From Rhodobiaceae bacterium UBA7804 (lineage in GTDB: Bacteria > Pseudomonadota > Alphaproteobacteria > Parvibaculales > Parvibaculaceae), in the NCBI GenBank assembly GCA_002480495.1, contig DLCG01000024.1:17313-81312 (forward strand): DNA of 64,000 nt, written 5' to 3'. Positions 14,893 to 23,372 of the stretch are shown in pieces (position 1 is the first letter of the stretch; the number at the start of each line of letters is the position of its first letter). The notes under the pieces were generated by a model. That model made no database searches and was not told the origin of the DNA. It worked only from the letters and a program-made list of their open reading frames with translations. A program made the translations under genes and the position numbers.

Positions 14893-16503
14893 ATGGCTTG
14901 GAATTTCGGTGACATTCTCGACAGTATCTCGGCGGTTTTACCGCAGGAAGCGCCCGCTCTCATTCATGGCGATCGGGTGATCACATGGGCGGAAACGACA
15001 CGGAGGTCCAACAATCTCGGGCGGGCGCTGATCGCACGCGGTGCCAGGCCCGGCGACAAGGTCGCGTTCTATATGCGAAACCGGCCCGAATATGTCGAGA
15101 CCATGGCGGCCTGTTTCAAGAGCCGTCTTGTCCATGTCAACATCAACTACCGCTACAAGGCGGACGAAGTTTTCTACATCTTCAATGACTCCGACGCGCA
15201 AACGGTCGTTTACGGTTCCGAGTTCCGGGACATCATCGTCGAACTGAAAGACCGGCTTACAAAAGTCGCCACTTTCATTGAAGTGAACGAAGACGGATCC
15301 GCCGCGCCCTTCGCGGAAAATTACGAAAAGATCGTCACTGGCGGAGATGGCGCGCCGCTCGGCATCGAGCGGTCTCCGGACGATTTGCTGTTCATCTATA
15401 CGGGCGGCACGACGGGCATGCCCAAGGGCGTGATGTGGCGGCACAACGACATGCGCGAAGCTCAGCTGACGACGCTTCGGGCGCTGGGGCCGATCCCCGA
15501 GACACTTCCCGAGTTGGTTGAGTTTATCGCGGCTTCCGGTCCAGGGCCCGTATCGATGCCTGCCTGCCCGCTGATGCACGGCACCGGCTTCATTACGGCT
15601 ATAGGCAATATGATGAGCGGCGGCTGCATCGTCACGCTGGAGAGCCCGACCCTCGACGCGCATGAACTCTGGACGGCGGTTTCGCGCCGTGGTGTCAATT
15701 CGCTGGCGATTGTCGGCGACGCTTTCGCCCGGCCGATGCTGGCGGCGCTCGACGAGGCGCCTGGCAAATACAACCTGGCCAGCGTCGTCTCGATCATTTC
15801 TTCCGGCGTTATGTGGAGCGCGGAAGTGAAGCGTGGTCTGCTCAGGCATTTGCCGAATGTCATTCTGATGGATTCTTTCGGTGCCTCGGAGGGACTCGGT
15901 TTCGGCAGTTCGATCATGACGGGCGCCGGCGAGGTCAAGACCGCCAAGTTCCAGATCGGCGGCCGGTGCCGCGTGTTCGATGAAAACGATCAGCCGGTCG
16001 AACCAGGCAGCGGCAAGCCGGGCATCATCGCCCTAGGGGGACCGATTCCCGTTGGCTACTACAAGGATCCGCAAAAGACGGCCAAGACATTCAAGACCAT
16101 TGGCGGCGAACGCTATTCCATTCCCGGCGATTGGTGCGTTGTGGAAAAGGACGGCAGCCTGACATTGCTGGGACGCGGCAGCGTTTGCATTAACACCGCG
16201 GGCGAGAAGGTCTACCCGGAGGAGGTCGAGGAAGTTCTGAAGACTCACCCATCCGTGGAGGACGCACTTGTTGTCGGCGTGCCCGATCAGAAATGGGGTC
16301 AGGCGGTCACCGGCATCGTCACGCTGGCGAACGGCGCGAAGTTTGACGAAGAGGATTTGCGCAAGCACGTCCGCTCGCACCTCGCCGGCTACAAAACGCC
16401 CAAGCGCATCCTGATGGGCGCCGTGCCTCTTCGCGCGCCGAACGGCAAGGCCGACTACAAGAGCGTTACCGATTTCGCGAAACGCGAGCTCGGGGTTGCG
16501 TAG
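14893..16503 (+). CDS. Acyl-CoA synthetase (FadD19/FadD17-like, AMP-forming)
   Basis: 536 residues of the ANL superfamily. The P-loop-like motif YTGGTTGMPKGVMWRHND (about 170-187) is the variant seen in steroid and branched-chain acyl-CoA ligases (FadD19 group). Later motifs are DSFGASEG (about 327), the ATP-binding GDWCVVEKDG (about 412), and the C-terminal lysine in PNGKADYKSV. It should activate a carboxylated alicyclic or side-chain acid with ATP and CoA. A strong AGGGAGGA site precedes the ATG. It lies 156 bp after the DUF35 gene; that gap holds a weak hairpin (TTCCGGC/GCCGGAA near 14759-14786). Confidence 0.83.
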   Translation: MAWNFGDILDSISAVLPQEAPALIHGDRVITWAETTRRSNNLGRALIARGARPGDKVAFYMRNRPEYVETMAACFKSRLVHVNINYRYKADEVFYIFNDSDAQTVVYGSEFRDIIVELKDRLTKVATFIEVNEDGSAAPFAENYEKIVTGGDGAPLGIERSPDDLLFIYTGGTTGMPKGVMWRHNDMREAQLTTLRALGPIPETLPELVEFIAASGPGPVSMPACPLMHGTGFITAIGNMMSGGCIVTLESPTLDAHELWTAVSRRGVNSLAIVGDAFARPMLAALDEAPGKYNLASVVSIISSGVMWSAEVKRGLLRHLPNVILMDSFGASEGLGFGSSIMTGAGEVKTAKFQIGGRCRVFDENDQPVEPGSGKPGIIALGGPIPVGYYKDPQKTAKTFKTIGGERYSIPGDWCVVEKDGSLTLLGRGSVCINTAGEKVYPEEVEEVLKTHPSVEDALVVGVPDQKWGQAVTGIVTLANGAKFDEEDLRKHVRSHLAGYKTPKRILMGAVPLRAPNGKADYKSVTDFAKRELGVA

Positions 16504-16561
16504 ACGGCGGTTTGAGTGACGGCGCCGGATGCGGCCGCCGCACTCGCAACGGGAGGACTGG

Positions 16562-17314
16562 ATGGGACGGGTAGACGGAAAAATCGCCCTTGTGACGGGC
16601 GGCGCCAATGGCATGGGGCGTTCCCACGCCTTGCTGCTTGCGCGCGAAGGCGCAACGCTGATCGTTACCGACATGGACGAGAAGGGCGGCAAAGCCGTGG
16701 TCGAGGAGATTAACGATAACGGTGGGCAGGCGCGATTTTTCAGGCACGATGTGTCGAGCGTCCCGGATTGGGAGCGGATTTCACAGCAGGCGAAGTCCAC
16801 TTTCGGACGCGTCGACATCCTCGTGAACAATGCCGGTATTCTCGTTTTTTCTGCTGTGCAAGACACCTCGAATGAAGACTTCGCACGTGTTCTCGACGTC
16901 AATGTAAAAAGCGTATTCTATGGCACGAAATATATATTACCCGCGATGAAGGCGGCTGGCGGCGGTTCGATCGTCAATATTTCCTCGATCTACGGACTGA
17001 TCGGTGCGCCCGCCACGGCGGCGTATCAGGCATCGAAGGGCGCCGTTCGCTTGCTGACGAAATCGACGGCTGTGGATTATGCGCCTTTCAAGATTCGCGT
17101 GAATTCCGTGCACCCCGGAATCATTCGCACGAATATGACAAAGGATCTCCTCGGCGATGCGGATGTCGCCAAACAGGTCCTGAGCGCCACGCTCATCGGC
17201 CGGCCGGCCGAACCCGTCGAGGTTTCCTATGCGGTCCTGTTTCTGGCATCCGACGAGTCGTCCTACATGACCGGCTCCGAGGTTGTCGTCGACGGAGGCT
17301 ACACGACCATGTGA
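16562..17314 (+). CDS. Short-chain dehydrogenase/reductase (hydroxysteroid/alicyclic alcohol type)
   Basis: 250 residues of the classical SDR family. TGGANGMGRSH (about 13-23) is the TGxxxGxG cofactor loop, D37-type acidic residue in VTDMDEKGG favours NAD(H), NNAG is near 86, the catalytic Ser is in NISSIYG (about 139), and YQASK (about 154) gives Tyr and Lys. The C-terminus GSEVVVDGGYTTM is standard. The sequence resembles 3-alpha or 3(17)-beta-hydroxysteroid dehydrogenases, so a ring or side-chain secondary alcohol is a likely substrate. The start at 16562 follows GGGAGGA by 6 bases. Confidence 0.85.
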   Translation: MGRVDGKIALVTGGANGMGRSHALLLAREGATLIVTDMDEKGGKAVVEEINDNGGQARFFRHDVSSVPDWERISQQAKSTFGRVDILVNNAGILVFSAVQDTSNEDFARVLDVNVKSVFYGTKYILPAMKAAGGGSIVNISSIYGLIGAPATAAYQASKGAVRLLTKSTAVDYAPFKIRVNSVHPGIIRTNMTKDLLGDADVAKQVLSATLIGRPAEPVEVSYAVLFLASDESSYMTGSEVVVDGGYTTM

Positions 17315-17431
17315 CACCTTGCGATGCGATGGACTCCGGATTTGTTGAGGGTCGAAGCCGGTTTGTCGCTGGGCAGGAAAATAATCGTGTGTCAGTCTCG
17401 TGGCTGGCCAAACGGCGAGGAAGGAAGCGCA

Positions 17432-17611
17432 ATGCGTGCATCCGGTGTGAGCAACCCACTCGATCGCATTCGCCACAGGCTCGATTCTTGGCTTTTCGAG
17501 GACATGTCGACCGGGCGCTTCATGCTCGATCGCGCCATATTCACCGATCCCGAGTTGTTCGATCTCGAGATGAAACACATCTTCGAGCGCAACTGGGTGT
17601 TTCTCGCCCGG
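17432..17611 (+). pseudogene. Truncated Rieske aromatic-ring dioxygenase alpha subunit (N-terminal 60 residues)
   Basis: Starts at a good ATG preceded by GAGGAAGGAAG. It reads like the first 60 residues of a BenA/XylX-type ring-hydroxylating dioxygenase large subunit (RAIFTDPELFDLEMKHIFERNWVFLAR). Homology then stops, before the CxH-Cx2H Rieske cluster, at about 17612. The sequence continues directly into a PdxA-family fragment, so this is one side of a deletion or recombination junction. The protein cannot be functional. Confidence 0.75.
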
Positions 17612-17980
17612 CGAAAGCTATCTTGTTCTACTGACCGGGCCGCTCCGCGTCGCGCATCTGACCGACCATATTCCGCTCCGGCGCGTTTGCGAAATCATCA
17701 GCCCTGATTTCGTGGCGGCCGATACGACATCGTCCTCGCCATGTATCACGATCAGGGACACATCGCGGTCAAGACATGGGGCTTTTCCGGCAATTGCGCC
17801 ATCATCATCGAGCTGTCCTACCTGCATGTGACGGTCGCGCATGGAACGGCCTATGACATTGCGGGCAAGGGCACCGCCGATCCGGCGATGATGCTGAGCG
17901 CCATGCGCACGGCGGCCTCTCTTGCCGCGGCCGAGGATTTCCCGAGGAACGCTGACGGCCGTATGCCGTATTTTATGTTC
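17612..17980 (+). pseudogene. PdxA-family (4-hydroxythreonine-4-phosphate dehydrogenase-like) fragment
   Basis: From about 17615 one frame reads LLTGPLRVAHLTDHIPLRRVCEIIS, and after a frame change near 17715 RYDIVLAMYHDQGHIAVKTWGF, then AHGTAYDIAGKGTADPAMM. These are PdxA-family C-terminal motifs including the metal-binding His region (YHDQG) and the AHGTAYDIAGKG loop. The N-terminal half is gone and an internal segment is missing. Relatives of this subfamily occur in aromatic-acid degradation clusters next to Rieske dioxygenases, consistent with the neighbouring fragment. Confidence 0.75.
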
Positions 17981-18440
17981 GGGAGGCGTCGAACCGGCCG
18001 GCCATCATTCGCAACGGCGTATATTCGATCACCGTTTCGTTCCGTTGGGTCACGATCCGGTTGCGGGTGCGCACCAGACCGCGCCCCCTGGATGTCGGTC
18101 GCGCCTGAAGCACTTTGCATTCCACATGAATTGTGTCGCCGACAAAGGTAGGTCCCTTGACGTTGAACTCCATGTGCAGGAAGGCGAGGCCCGTCTCCTG
18201 CATCATCGACTGGACGAGCAAACCTTCGGCCATGCAATAGACCAGCGCGCCGGGCACCACACGGCCGTTCATGGGGCCATGGGCCTTGAGATATTCGATA
18301 TCGGTGAAGAGCACTTCCACCATGCCTGTCGTGTTGATGAAATTGACCAGGTCGGTTTCGGTGATCGTCCGGCCGATGGTGCGGAATTCCTCACCGGCGG
18401 TGAGGTCGTTCCAGCACATGCCGAGTCCTATTTTTCGCAT
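17973..18440 (-). CDS. MaoC-family enoyl-CoA hydratase-like protein
   Basis: 155 residues with a single hot-dog domain (helix LVNFINTTGMVEVLFTDIEY, then GRVVPGALVYCMAEGLL, the position of the hydratase-2 His/Gly loop). The canonical catalytic Asp-His pair of R-specific hydratases (DxNPxH) is not obvious, so a hydratase role is inferred from family only. The start at 18440 is chosen for AGGAGAG 3-4 bases upstream; a longer frame to 18488 lacks support. It is the last gene of the minus-strand group TetR, SDR, AliA, P450, MaoC. Confidence 0.7.
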   Translation of the reverse strand: MRKIGLGMCWNDLTAGEEFRTIGRTITETDLVNFINTTGMVEVLFTDIEYLKAHGPMNGRVVPGALVYCMAEGLLVQSMMQETGLAFLHMEFNVKGPTFVGDTIHVECKVLQARPTSRGRGLVRTRNRIVTQRNETVIEYTPLRMMAGRFDASRT

Positions 18441-18528
18441 GCCCTCTCCTTGCAGGTAGCGGCGGCGACACGGCCCCGCCCGCGACATCCTGTGACTGAT
18501 GCCCGGAAATGCGTCCCGGTGTTTTGCA

Positions 18529-19794
18529 TCAGCCTGGAATTCTGACCGGCATGCTCGAGTAACCCTTGATCAGATTTGAAAAAACCCGCGTCGGTTCGCC
18601 GACCACTTCGATCGGCTTGTCGGGCCAGCGTTTCAGGATTTCTTCCCAGACGACGCGGAGCTGCATTTCCGCCAGCCGGTTGCCGACGCAGCGATGGATA
18701 CCGAAGCCGAAGGATAGATGCTGTCGTGGATGCTTGCGGTCAATGATGAAGCTGTTGGCGTTTTCGATTGCCTCCTCGTCCCGGTTGCCCGAGACGTACC
18801 ACATGACGACTTTGTCGCCTTTCTTGATCTGCTTGCCGCCAAGCTCCGTATCCTGAAGCGCGGTGCGGCGCATATGCGACAAGGGTGTCTGCCAACGGAT
18901 GATTTCGGGGACCATGGATTCGACGAGCGATGGGTTGTCCCGCAGCTTCTTGTATTGAACCGGGTTCTCGTTGAGGGCCAGAAGGCCACCGGTGATCGAG
19001 TTGCGGGTCGTGTCGTTGCCGCCGACGATCAGAAGGAGAATATTTCCCAGATACTCCATTGGCCCCATGTTTTTCGTCGCTTCGCCCTGAGCCAGCATGG
19101 TGATGAGATCGTTTCCCGGCTCGGTCGCGTTGACACGCTGATTCCACAACTCGGTGAAGTAGGCGGCGCAATCGCGCAATTCATTCCTGCGAGCCTTCTC
19201 TGCCTCCTCATCGCCGAAGGCGGTGCCCGCGGTGGCGACATCCGACCAGCGGGTGAGCTTCCGGCGTTCTTCCCAGGGGAAATCGAAAAGAGTGGCGAGC
19301 ATCTGCGTTGTCAGTTCGATCGACACGCGATCCACCCAGTCAAAGGTTTCATTGATAGGCAGGGAATCGAGAATTTTGCCGGCGCGCTCGCGGATCGTGC
19401 TTTCGAGTTTCGCCAGATTGCCGGGTGCGACGATCGGGCTCACAACCTTGCGCTGCGCGTCGTGCTTCGGCGGGTCCATCATGATGAACATGGGCAGGAA
19501 GAAACCTTCTTCCTGATTGCGGAGGGCGACGCCGCCCAGGGTCGCTTCAGACGAATAGATGCCGTGGTTGGTGTCGACATGCATGATGTCTTTGTATTTT
19601 GTCACCGACCAGAACGAGCCGTATTCGCTTTCCTTGCAGTAATGGACCGGATCTTCGCGGCGCAACCGCTCGAAATACGGCCAGATCGCATTCGCCCTGA
19701 AGAGCTCCGGATTGCTGACATCGATCTTCTCAAGCGGGATCGCGTAGGCGTCCGCAATCGGCTTGTCTCGATCGGCACCCAGGGATTCACTCAT
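18529..19794 (-). CDS. Cytochrome P450, CYP153-type (copy 1)
   Basis: 421 residues. The I-helix oxygen-binding motif GGNDTTRNS, K-helix EIIRWQTP, and heme loop FGFGIHRCVGNR with ligand Cys369 are all present. Whole-length resemblance is to CYP153 (MDPPKHDAQRKVVSPIVAP, LFDFPWEERRKLTRWSD, GDKVVMWYVSGNRDEE), the class I bacterial P450s that hydroxylate terminal carbons of alkanes and alkyl or alicyclic chains using ferredoxin and ferredoxin reductase. Its promoter is at 19878-19906. It sits downstream of the AliA gene on the minus strand. Substrate is unknown. Confidence 0.9.
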   Translation of the reverse strand: MSESLGADRDKPIADAYAIPLEKIDVSNPELFRANAIWPYFERLRREDPVHYCKESEYGSFWSVTKYKDIMHVDTNHGIYSSEATLGGVALRNQEEGFFLPMFIMMDPPKHDAQRKVVSPIVAPGNLAKLESTIRERAGKILDSLPINETFDWVDRVSIELTTQMLATLFDFPWEERRKLTRWSDVATAGTAFGDEEAEKARRNELRDCAAYFTELWNQRVNATEPGNDLITMLAQGEATKNMGPMEYLGNILLLIVGGNDTTRNSITGGLLALNENPVQYKKLRDNPSLVESMVPEIIRWQTPLSHMRRTALQDTELGGKQIKKGDKVVMWYVSGNRDEEAIENANSFIIDRKHPRQHLSFGFGIHRCVGNRLAEMQLRVVWEEILKRWPDKPIEVVGEPTRVFSNLIKGYSSMPVRIPG

Positions 19795-19877
19795 GACGGC
19801 GTCTCCATTGCGTTTCCAGAAGCCTGCGAATGCGTGACATAGGGGGTGCCGGTTAGCCGACTCTCTCCCATTAAATC

Positions 19878-19906
19878 ATTATAAGCATATTCCCGTGGAT
19901 TGTCAG
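19878..19906 (-). promoter_or_regulatory. Sigma-70-type promoter of CYP153 copy 1
   Basis: On the reverse strand CTGACA (19906-19901) and a perfect TATAAT (19883-19878) are spaced by 17 bp, about 85 bases upstream of the P450 start. It gives the P450 and MaoC genes their own promoter, separate from the upstream AliA gene. The remaining bases of 19795-20003 hold no gene. Confidence 0.6.
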
Positions 19907-20003
19907 GTTGCATTCATTGGGCGGCGACGCGGTGTCGCCAACTTTCCGAACAGTCCGTCACACGCCTGTTGCCGGCCTTCCGCCACCGGCTGCCTGCGGA
20001 ATG

Positions 20004-21644
20004 TCATGCCGACAGGGCGACGGCGATCTCGCGCAACTTGAACTTCTGCACCTTGCCGCTCGGTGTTCGAGGCAGTTCGCCGACGATTTCCGCCCGTTCC
20101 GGCAGGTATTGCCGCGCGACCCTGTGCTCTTCGAGGAAGGCGACCACCTCGCGCAAGCCAACCTCGCGGCCGGGCTTCGGCACGATGAATGCACATGCCC
20201 GTTCGCCCAGCCGTTCATCCGGTACGCCGATAATCGCTACATCCTGAATGTCGGGATGACGGAAGAGAAGGCCTTCGATCTCGACCACGGGGATATTCTC
20301 GCCGCCGCGGATGATGATGTCCTTGGAGCGTCCGGTCAGCCGGATATAGCCTTGGCCGTCGACCCGCGCGAGGTCGCCTGTATCGAACCAGCCTTCCGCG
20401 TCGTGATTGTACCACTCCGGTCTTTTGAGATAGCCAACAAAAGTCGAACAGGCGCGAGCCTTGAGCATGCCCTCCTCGCCGGCGGGCAGGGGGCTGTTCC
20501 CGCTGTCGACCACCCGGACTTCCATGCCTGGCAGCGCGCGTCCGTCAGTATTGATCGCCTTGTCCTCCGGATCGTCGAGGCATGTCGTTGTCACCAGGCC
20601 GTTCTCGGTCATGCCCCAGGCCGACACGATATTTGTTCCGAGGATTTGCCGCGCCCGCTCGACTAGCGCGCGGGGGATGGGTGCGCCTGCCACCAGGAAG
20701 ATGCGCAAACGGGATACGTCGCCCCCGTCCGCCGCCACCGTTTCGGTCAGATCGGACAGGAACGGCGTGGACGCCATGGTGAAGGTGATTCCTTCGCGGG
20801 AGATCGACGCGGAGGCGCGCTTCGGTTCCCATACATCCTGCAGAATGGCGGTCGCTCCGGCCAGAACGGGCATCAACAGCCCGTACATGAAGCCTGTCTG
20901 GTGTGCCATCGGCGACGCCATGAACATCACGTCGTCCGCGCCGAGCCCGAGGCGCTCGGCGCAGATGAGGATATTGGAGAGCAGCGTATTCGACGTATGC
21001 ATGACGCCTTTCGGTTCGCCGGTCGTGCCGGACGTATACATCAATTGCGTTACGTCGTCGGGATCGGGTCGCCGCGCCGCGAAGAGACGGCCGGCGTCGC
21101 GCCGCTGCTCCCACGGCGTATCAAGAAGGACTTTCTCAAAGCTGGTTTCGCCGTCGCCGCCGATGACGAGCACATACTTCAGCTGCGGCAGGTCGGCCCG
21201 GATGTTGGCCACCATGGCAGGGTAATCGAAGCTGCGAAAGGCGCGCGGGATGACGAGTACCTTGCTTTCCGCAAGGCCAAGCATGAAGGACAATTCGCGC
21301 TCGCGAAAAATCGGCATCAATGGATTGGTCACGGCGCCGATCCGTACGCAAGCCAGATGCAGCGCGGTGAATTGCCACCAGTTCGGCAATTGGCAGGAAA
21401 CAACATCGCCTTTCTCCACGCCGAGTTCCGCGAGGCCGACCGCGATACGTTCGACAATCTTGCCGAAATCGCGGTAGCTGAGGCGGGTGGCCTCATTCGT
21501 CATGGAGTTGAAGTCGACGACGGCCGTCTTGTCCGGCATTTCGGCGATGCAACCGTCGAGGTAGCCGGCGGCCGTCTTGCCGGGCCAGAAGCCGCCGGCG
21601 TTCATCGCCTCGACACGCTTCCTGGTCAGAACTGGATCGAACAT
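20004..21644 (-). CDS. aliA: Cyclohexanecarboxylate-CoA ligase (AliA-type)
   Basis: 546 residues, AMP-forming acyl-CoA synthetase. Motifs: MYTSGTTGEPKGVMH (about 213), WGMTENG (about 347), GWFDTGDLARVD (about 423), GRSKDIIIRGGENI (about 440) and the C-terminal Lys in TPSGKVQKFKLRE. The segment VSCQLPNWWQFTALHLACVR with NPLMPIFRERELSFML is characteristic of cyclohexanecarboxylate-CoA ligases. It would form cyclohexanecarboxyl-CoA, the entry step of the ring pathway encoded just to the right (AliB, BadH, BadI). Strong GGGGAGGG ribosome site. A related alicyclic acid is possible as true substrate. Confidence 0.82.
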   Translation of the reverse strand: MFDPVLTRKRVEAMNAGGFWPGKTAAGYLDGCIAEMPDKTAVVDFNSMTNEATRLSYRDFGKIVERIAVGLAELGVEKGDVVSCQLPNWWQFTALHLACVRIGAVTNPLMPIFRERELSFMLGLAESKVLVIPRAFRSFDYPAMVANIRADLPQLKYVLVIGGDGETSFEKVLLDTPWEQRRDAGRLFAARRPDPDDVTQLMYTSGTTGEPKGVMHTSNTLLSNILICAERLGLGADDVMFMASPMAHQTGFMYGLLMPVLAGATAILQDVWEPKRASASISREGITFTMASTPFLSDLTETVAADGGDVSRLRIFLVAGAPIPRALVERARQILGTNIVSAWGMTENGLVTTTCLDDPEDKAINTDGRALPGMEVRVVDSGNSPLPAGEEGMLKARACSTFVGYLKRPEWYNHDAEGWFDTGDLARVDGQGYIRLTGRSKDIIIRGGENIPVVEIEGLLFRHPDIQDVAIIGVPDERLGERACAFIVPKPGREVGLREVVAFLEEHRVARQYLPERAEIVGELPRTPSGKVQKFKLREIAVALSA

Positions 21645-21677
21645 CGGTAACCCTCCCCTCGCAGGCGGGCTTGAACT

Positions 21678-22544
21678 TCAGGTGTTCTTTGGCTCGAAAT
21701 AATCCGGTCGTCCAGGGGGCCACGGGTCACCCCAGAGCTGCTCGCCGCCATCGACCGTCAATACCTCGCCGGTAATGAACTTGGCGCCCGGCGAGGCGAG
21801 ATAGACGACAGCCTCAGCGATGTCATGGGCATCGCCGACACGCAACATCGGATTTGCGCCAGGATAGGTCTTGAGACCTTCGGGCGGATATTGCACGAAG
21901 CCGCTCGTTTCGCAGACGCCCGGTGCGACGCAGTTGACACGGATGCGATGCGGTGCCCATTCGACGGCCACCGATTTTGACAGGTAGGCAACGCCGGCGC
22001 GTGCTGCGCATGTGTGCGCGATGCCTGGCATTCCGCGCCATATGTCGGCGATAATGTTCACGATCGAGCCGGGGGTCTTTCTATCGACCCACTGCCGCGC
22101 GGCGCTTTGCATCATGTACCAGGTGCCGTTGAGATTGGTGTCGATGACGGCGTCCCATCCCTTGACCTTGAAGTCGAGGGCCATTTGCGGAAACTGGCCG
22201 CCGGCATTGTTCACGAGAACGTCGAGCGTGCCGAACTTGTTCCAGACATCGTCGATGAAGCGGTTGACCCGATCTGGATCCCGTATGGTCAGCGGGGCGC
22301 TGAAGACGCGGACACCCATGCTTTCCAGAAGAGGAACCGTCGCGGCAAGTTTTTCTTCGTTGCGCCCGCATATGGCGACGTTCGCGCCCAGTCGCGCCAG
22401 AAGACAGGCGATCGCCTTGCCGAAACCGCTTCCGCCGCCGGAAACGACGACCGTTTTCCCCGAAAAAAGATCGGCGCGATAAACCGTGGGCAGTGCTTTC
22501 AGTTCTTCATCGGAAAATCCGAAGTGAGTCTTCTGGACTTCCAT
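21678..22544 (-). CDS. SDR-family oxidoreductase (2,4-dienoyl/enoyl-CoA reductase-like)
   Basis: 288 residues. The cofactor loop SGGGSGFGKA (about 36) and NNAGG (about 113) are intact. The usual YxxxK pair is absent: the aligned stretch is HTCAARAGVAYLSKS, with Thr for Tyr and Arg for Lys. This pattern is that of the DECR (2,4-dienoyl-CoA reductase) branch of SDRs, which act on acyl-CoA double bonds with NADPH. It may reduce an unsaturated ring or side-chain acyl-CoA. It sits between TetR and AliA, 33 bp upstream of AliA, so probably in one operon. Confidence 0.75.
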   Translation of the reverse strand: MEVQKTHFGFSDEELKALPTVYRADLFSGKTVVVSGGGSGFGKAIACLLARLGANVAICGRNEEKLAATVPLLESMGVRVFSAPLTIRDPDRVNRFIDDVWNKFGTLDVLVNNAGGQFPQMALDFKVKGWDAVIDTNLNGTWYMMQSAARQWVDRKTPGSIVNIIADIWRGMPGIAHTCAARAGVAYLSKSVAVEWAPHRIRVNCVAPGVCETSGFVQYPPEGLKTYPGANPMLRVGDAHDIAEAVVYLASPGAKFITGEVLTVDGGEQLWGDPWPPGRPDYFEPKNT

Positions 22545-22569
22545 GTGCGTCTTCCTCGAATGTTTTCGG

Positions 22570-23205
22570 TCACGCGACCGTTTCGTTTTCCCCGCTTCGT
22601 ATGGGTTCTTCGATCCCGATTCCGCTGAACAGCATCAGGCACATATGGTCGGCTATCGTCTGAATGGACGTCCTGCCGGGCTGGTACCATTCGACTGACC
22701 AGTTAAGGGCGCCCATCAGCAGCATGCGTACGAGGCCGAGATCGACGTCGCTGCGCAATGCGCCCGATTTCTGCGCCTTGGTGAGAATGCGCCGCCAGAG
22801 TTCGGCGTAGGCGTCGCGCTGCCTGATGTGATGCTGCCGCACCTCTTCGGGGACCTGTCCGAAAATGCGGATATTGGCGGATGTGTAATCGTCATGCTTC
22901 AGCAGTGTGGTGAGATGCGCCTCGACGGCGACACGAATTCGGTCGCGGTACGATGAATCCGCAGGCAGACGTTCCTGACTCTCCTCGACGGCTTCGTGAA
23001 CCCGCCTCATGCCTATGTCGAGAACTTCCTCGATGAGTTCGTCCTTCGAACCGAAATGGTAATAGAGGCTGCCCGCCTGCATGCCGGCGGCTTTCGCGAT
23101 TTCGATCAGGGTCGTCGCCGCGTAGCCTTTTTGCCGAAACGTCTTGGCGGCGGCGTCCAGTATCCTCGCGCGGCTGATGTCGGATTTGCTTTGCTCGCTC
23201 GTCAC
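22570..23205 (-). CDS. TetR-family transcriptional regulator
   Basis: 211 residues. An N-terminal helix-turn-helix (about 12-58: RARILDAAAKTFRQKGYAATTL, GMQAGSLYYHFGSKDELI) is followed by an all-helical ligand domain. It heads the minus-strand AliA operon and is divergent from badH-badI-aliB, so it is well placed to control both. The N-terminal and dimer-helix sequence reminds one of KstR2, the CoA-thioester-responsive repressor of ring-degradation genes in actinobacteria; a ring-derived acyl-CoA effector is inferred. No clear palindrome was found in the 167-bp divergent region beyond short CTAAT/ATTAG repeats at 23248 and 23295. Confidence 0.85.
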   Translation of the reverse strand: MTSEQSKSDISRARILDAAAKTFRQKGYAATTLIEIAKAAGMQAGSLYYHFGSKDELIEEVLDIGMRRVHEAVEESQERLPADSSYRDRIRVAVEAHLTTLLKHDDYTSANIRIFGQVPEEVRQHHIRQRDAYAELWRRILTKAQKSGALRSDVDLGLVRMLLMGALNWSVEWYQPGRTSIQTIADHMCLMLFSGIGIEEPIRSGENETVA

Positions 23206-23372
23206 GAACGCCCCCTCGCCGCCTGTTTGGCGGTGCCGATCGTAAATCTAATGTGCGTTCGAAACATGTTGCGCCCCATCGAAAATCGAACTAGTATTAG
23301 AAAAAATGCGCCGCCATTGCTATGGCAAAATAAAAATATGTCTGAAGCGGCGCAGCGAGGGAGGCGACATAC

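Noticed and set aside
18718..19842. 374-codon frame antisense to CYP153 copy 1
   Set aside because: The reverse strand encodes a complete P450; similar antisense frames appear opposite copies 2 and 3, as expected from shared sequence.
19874..19890. AATCATTATAAGCAT as another GntR operator
   Set aside because: Only the left half-site fits; the TATAAT core is better explained as the -10 of a CTGACA-N17-TATAAT promoter.
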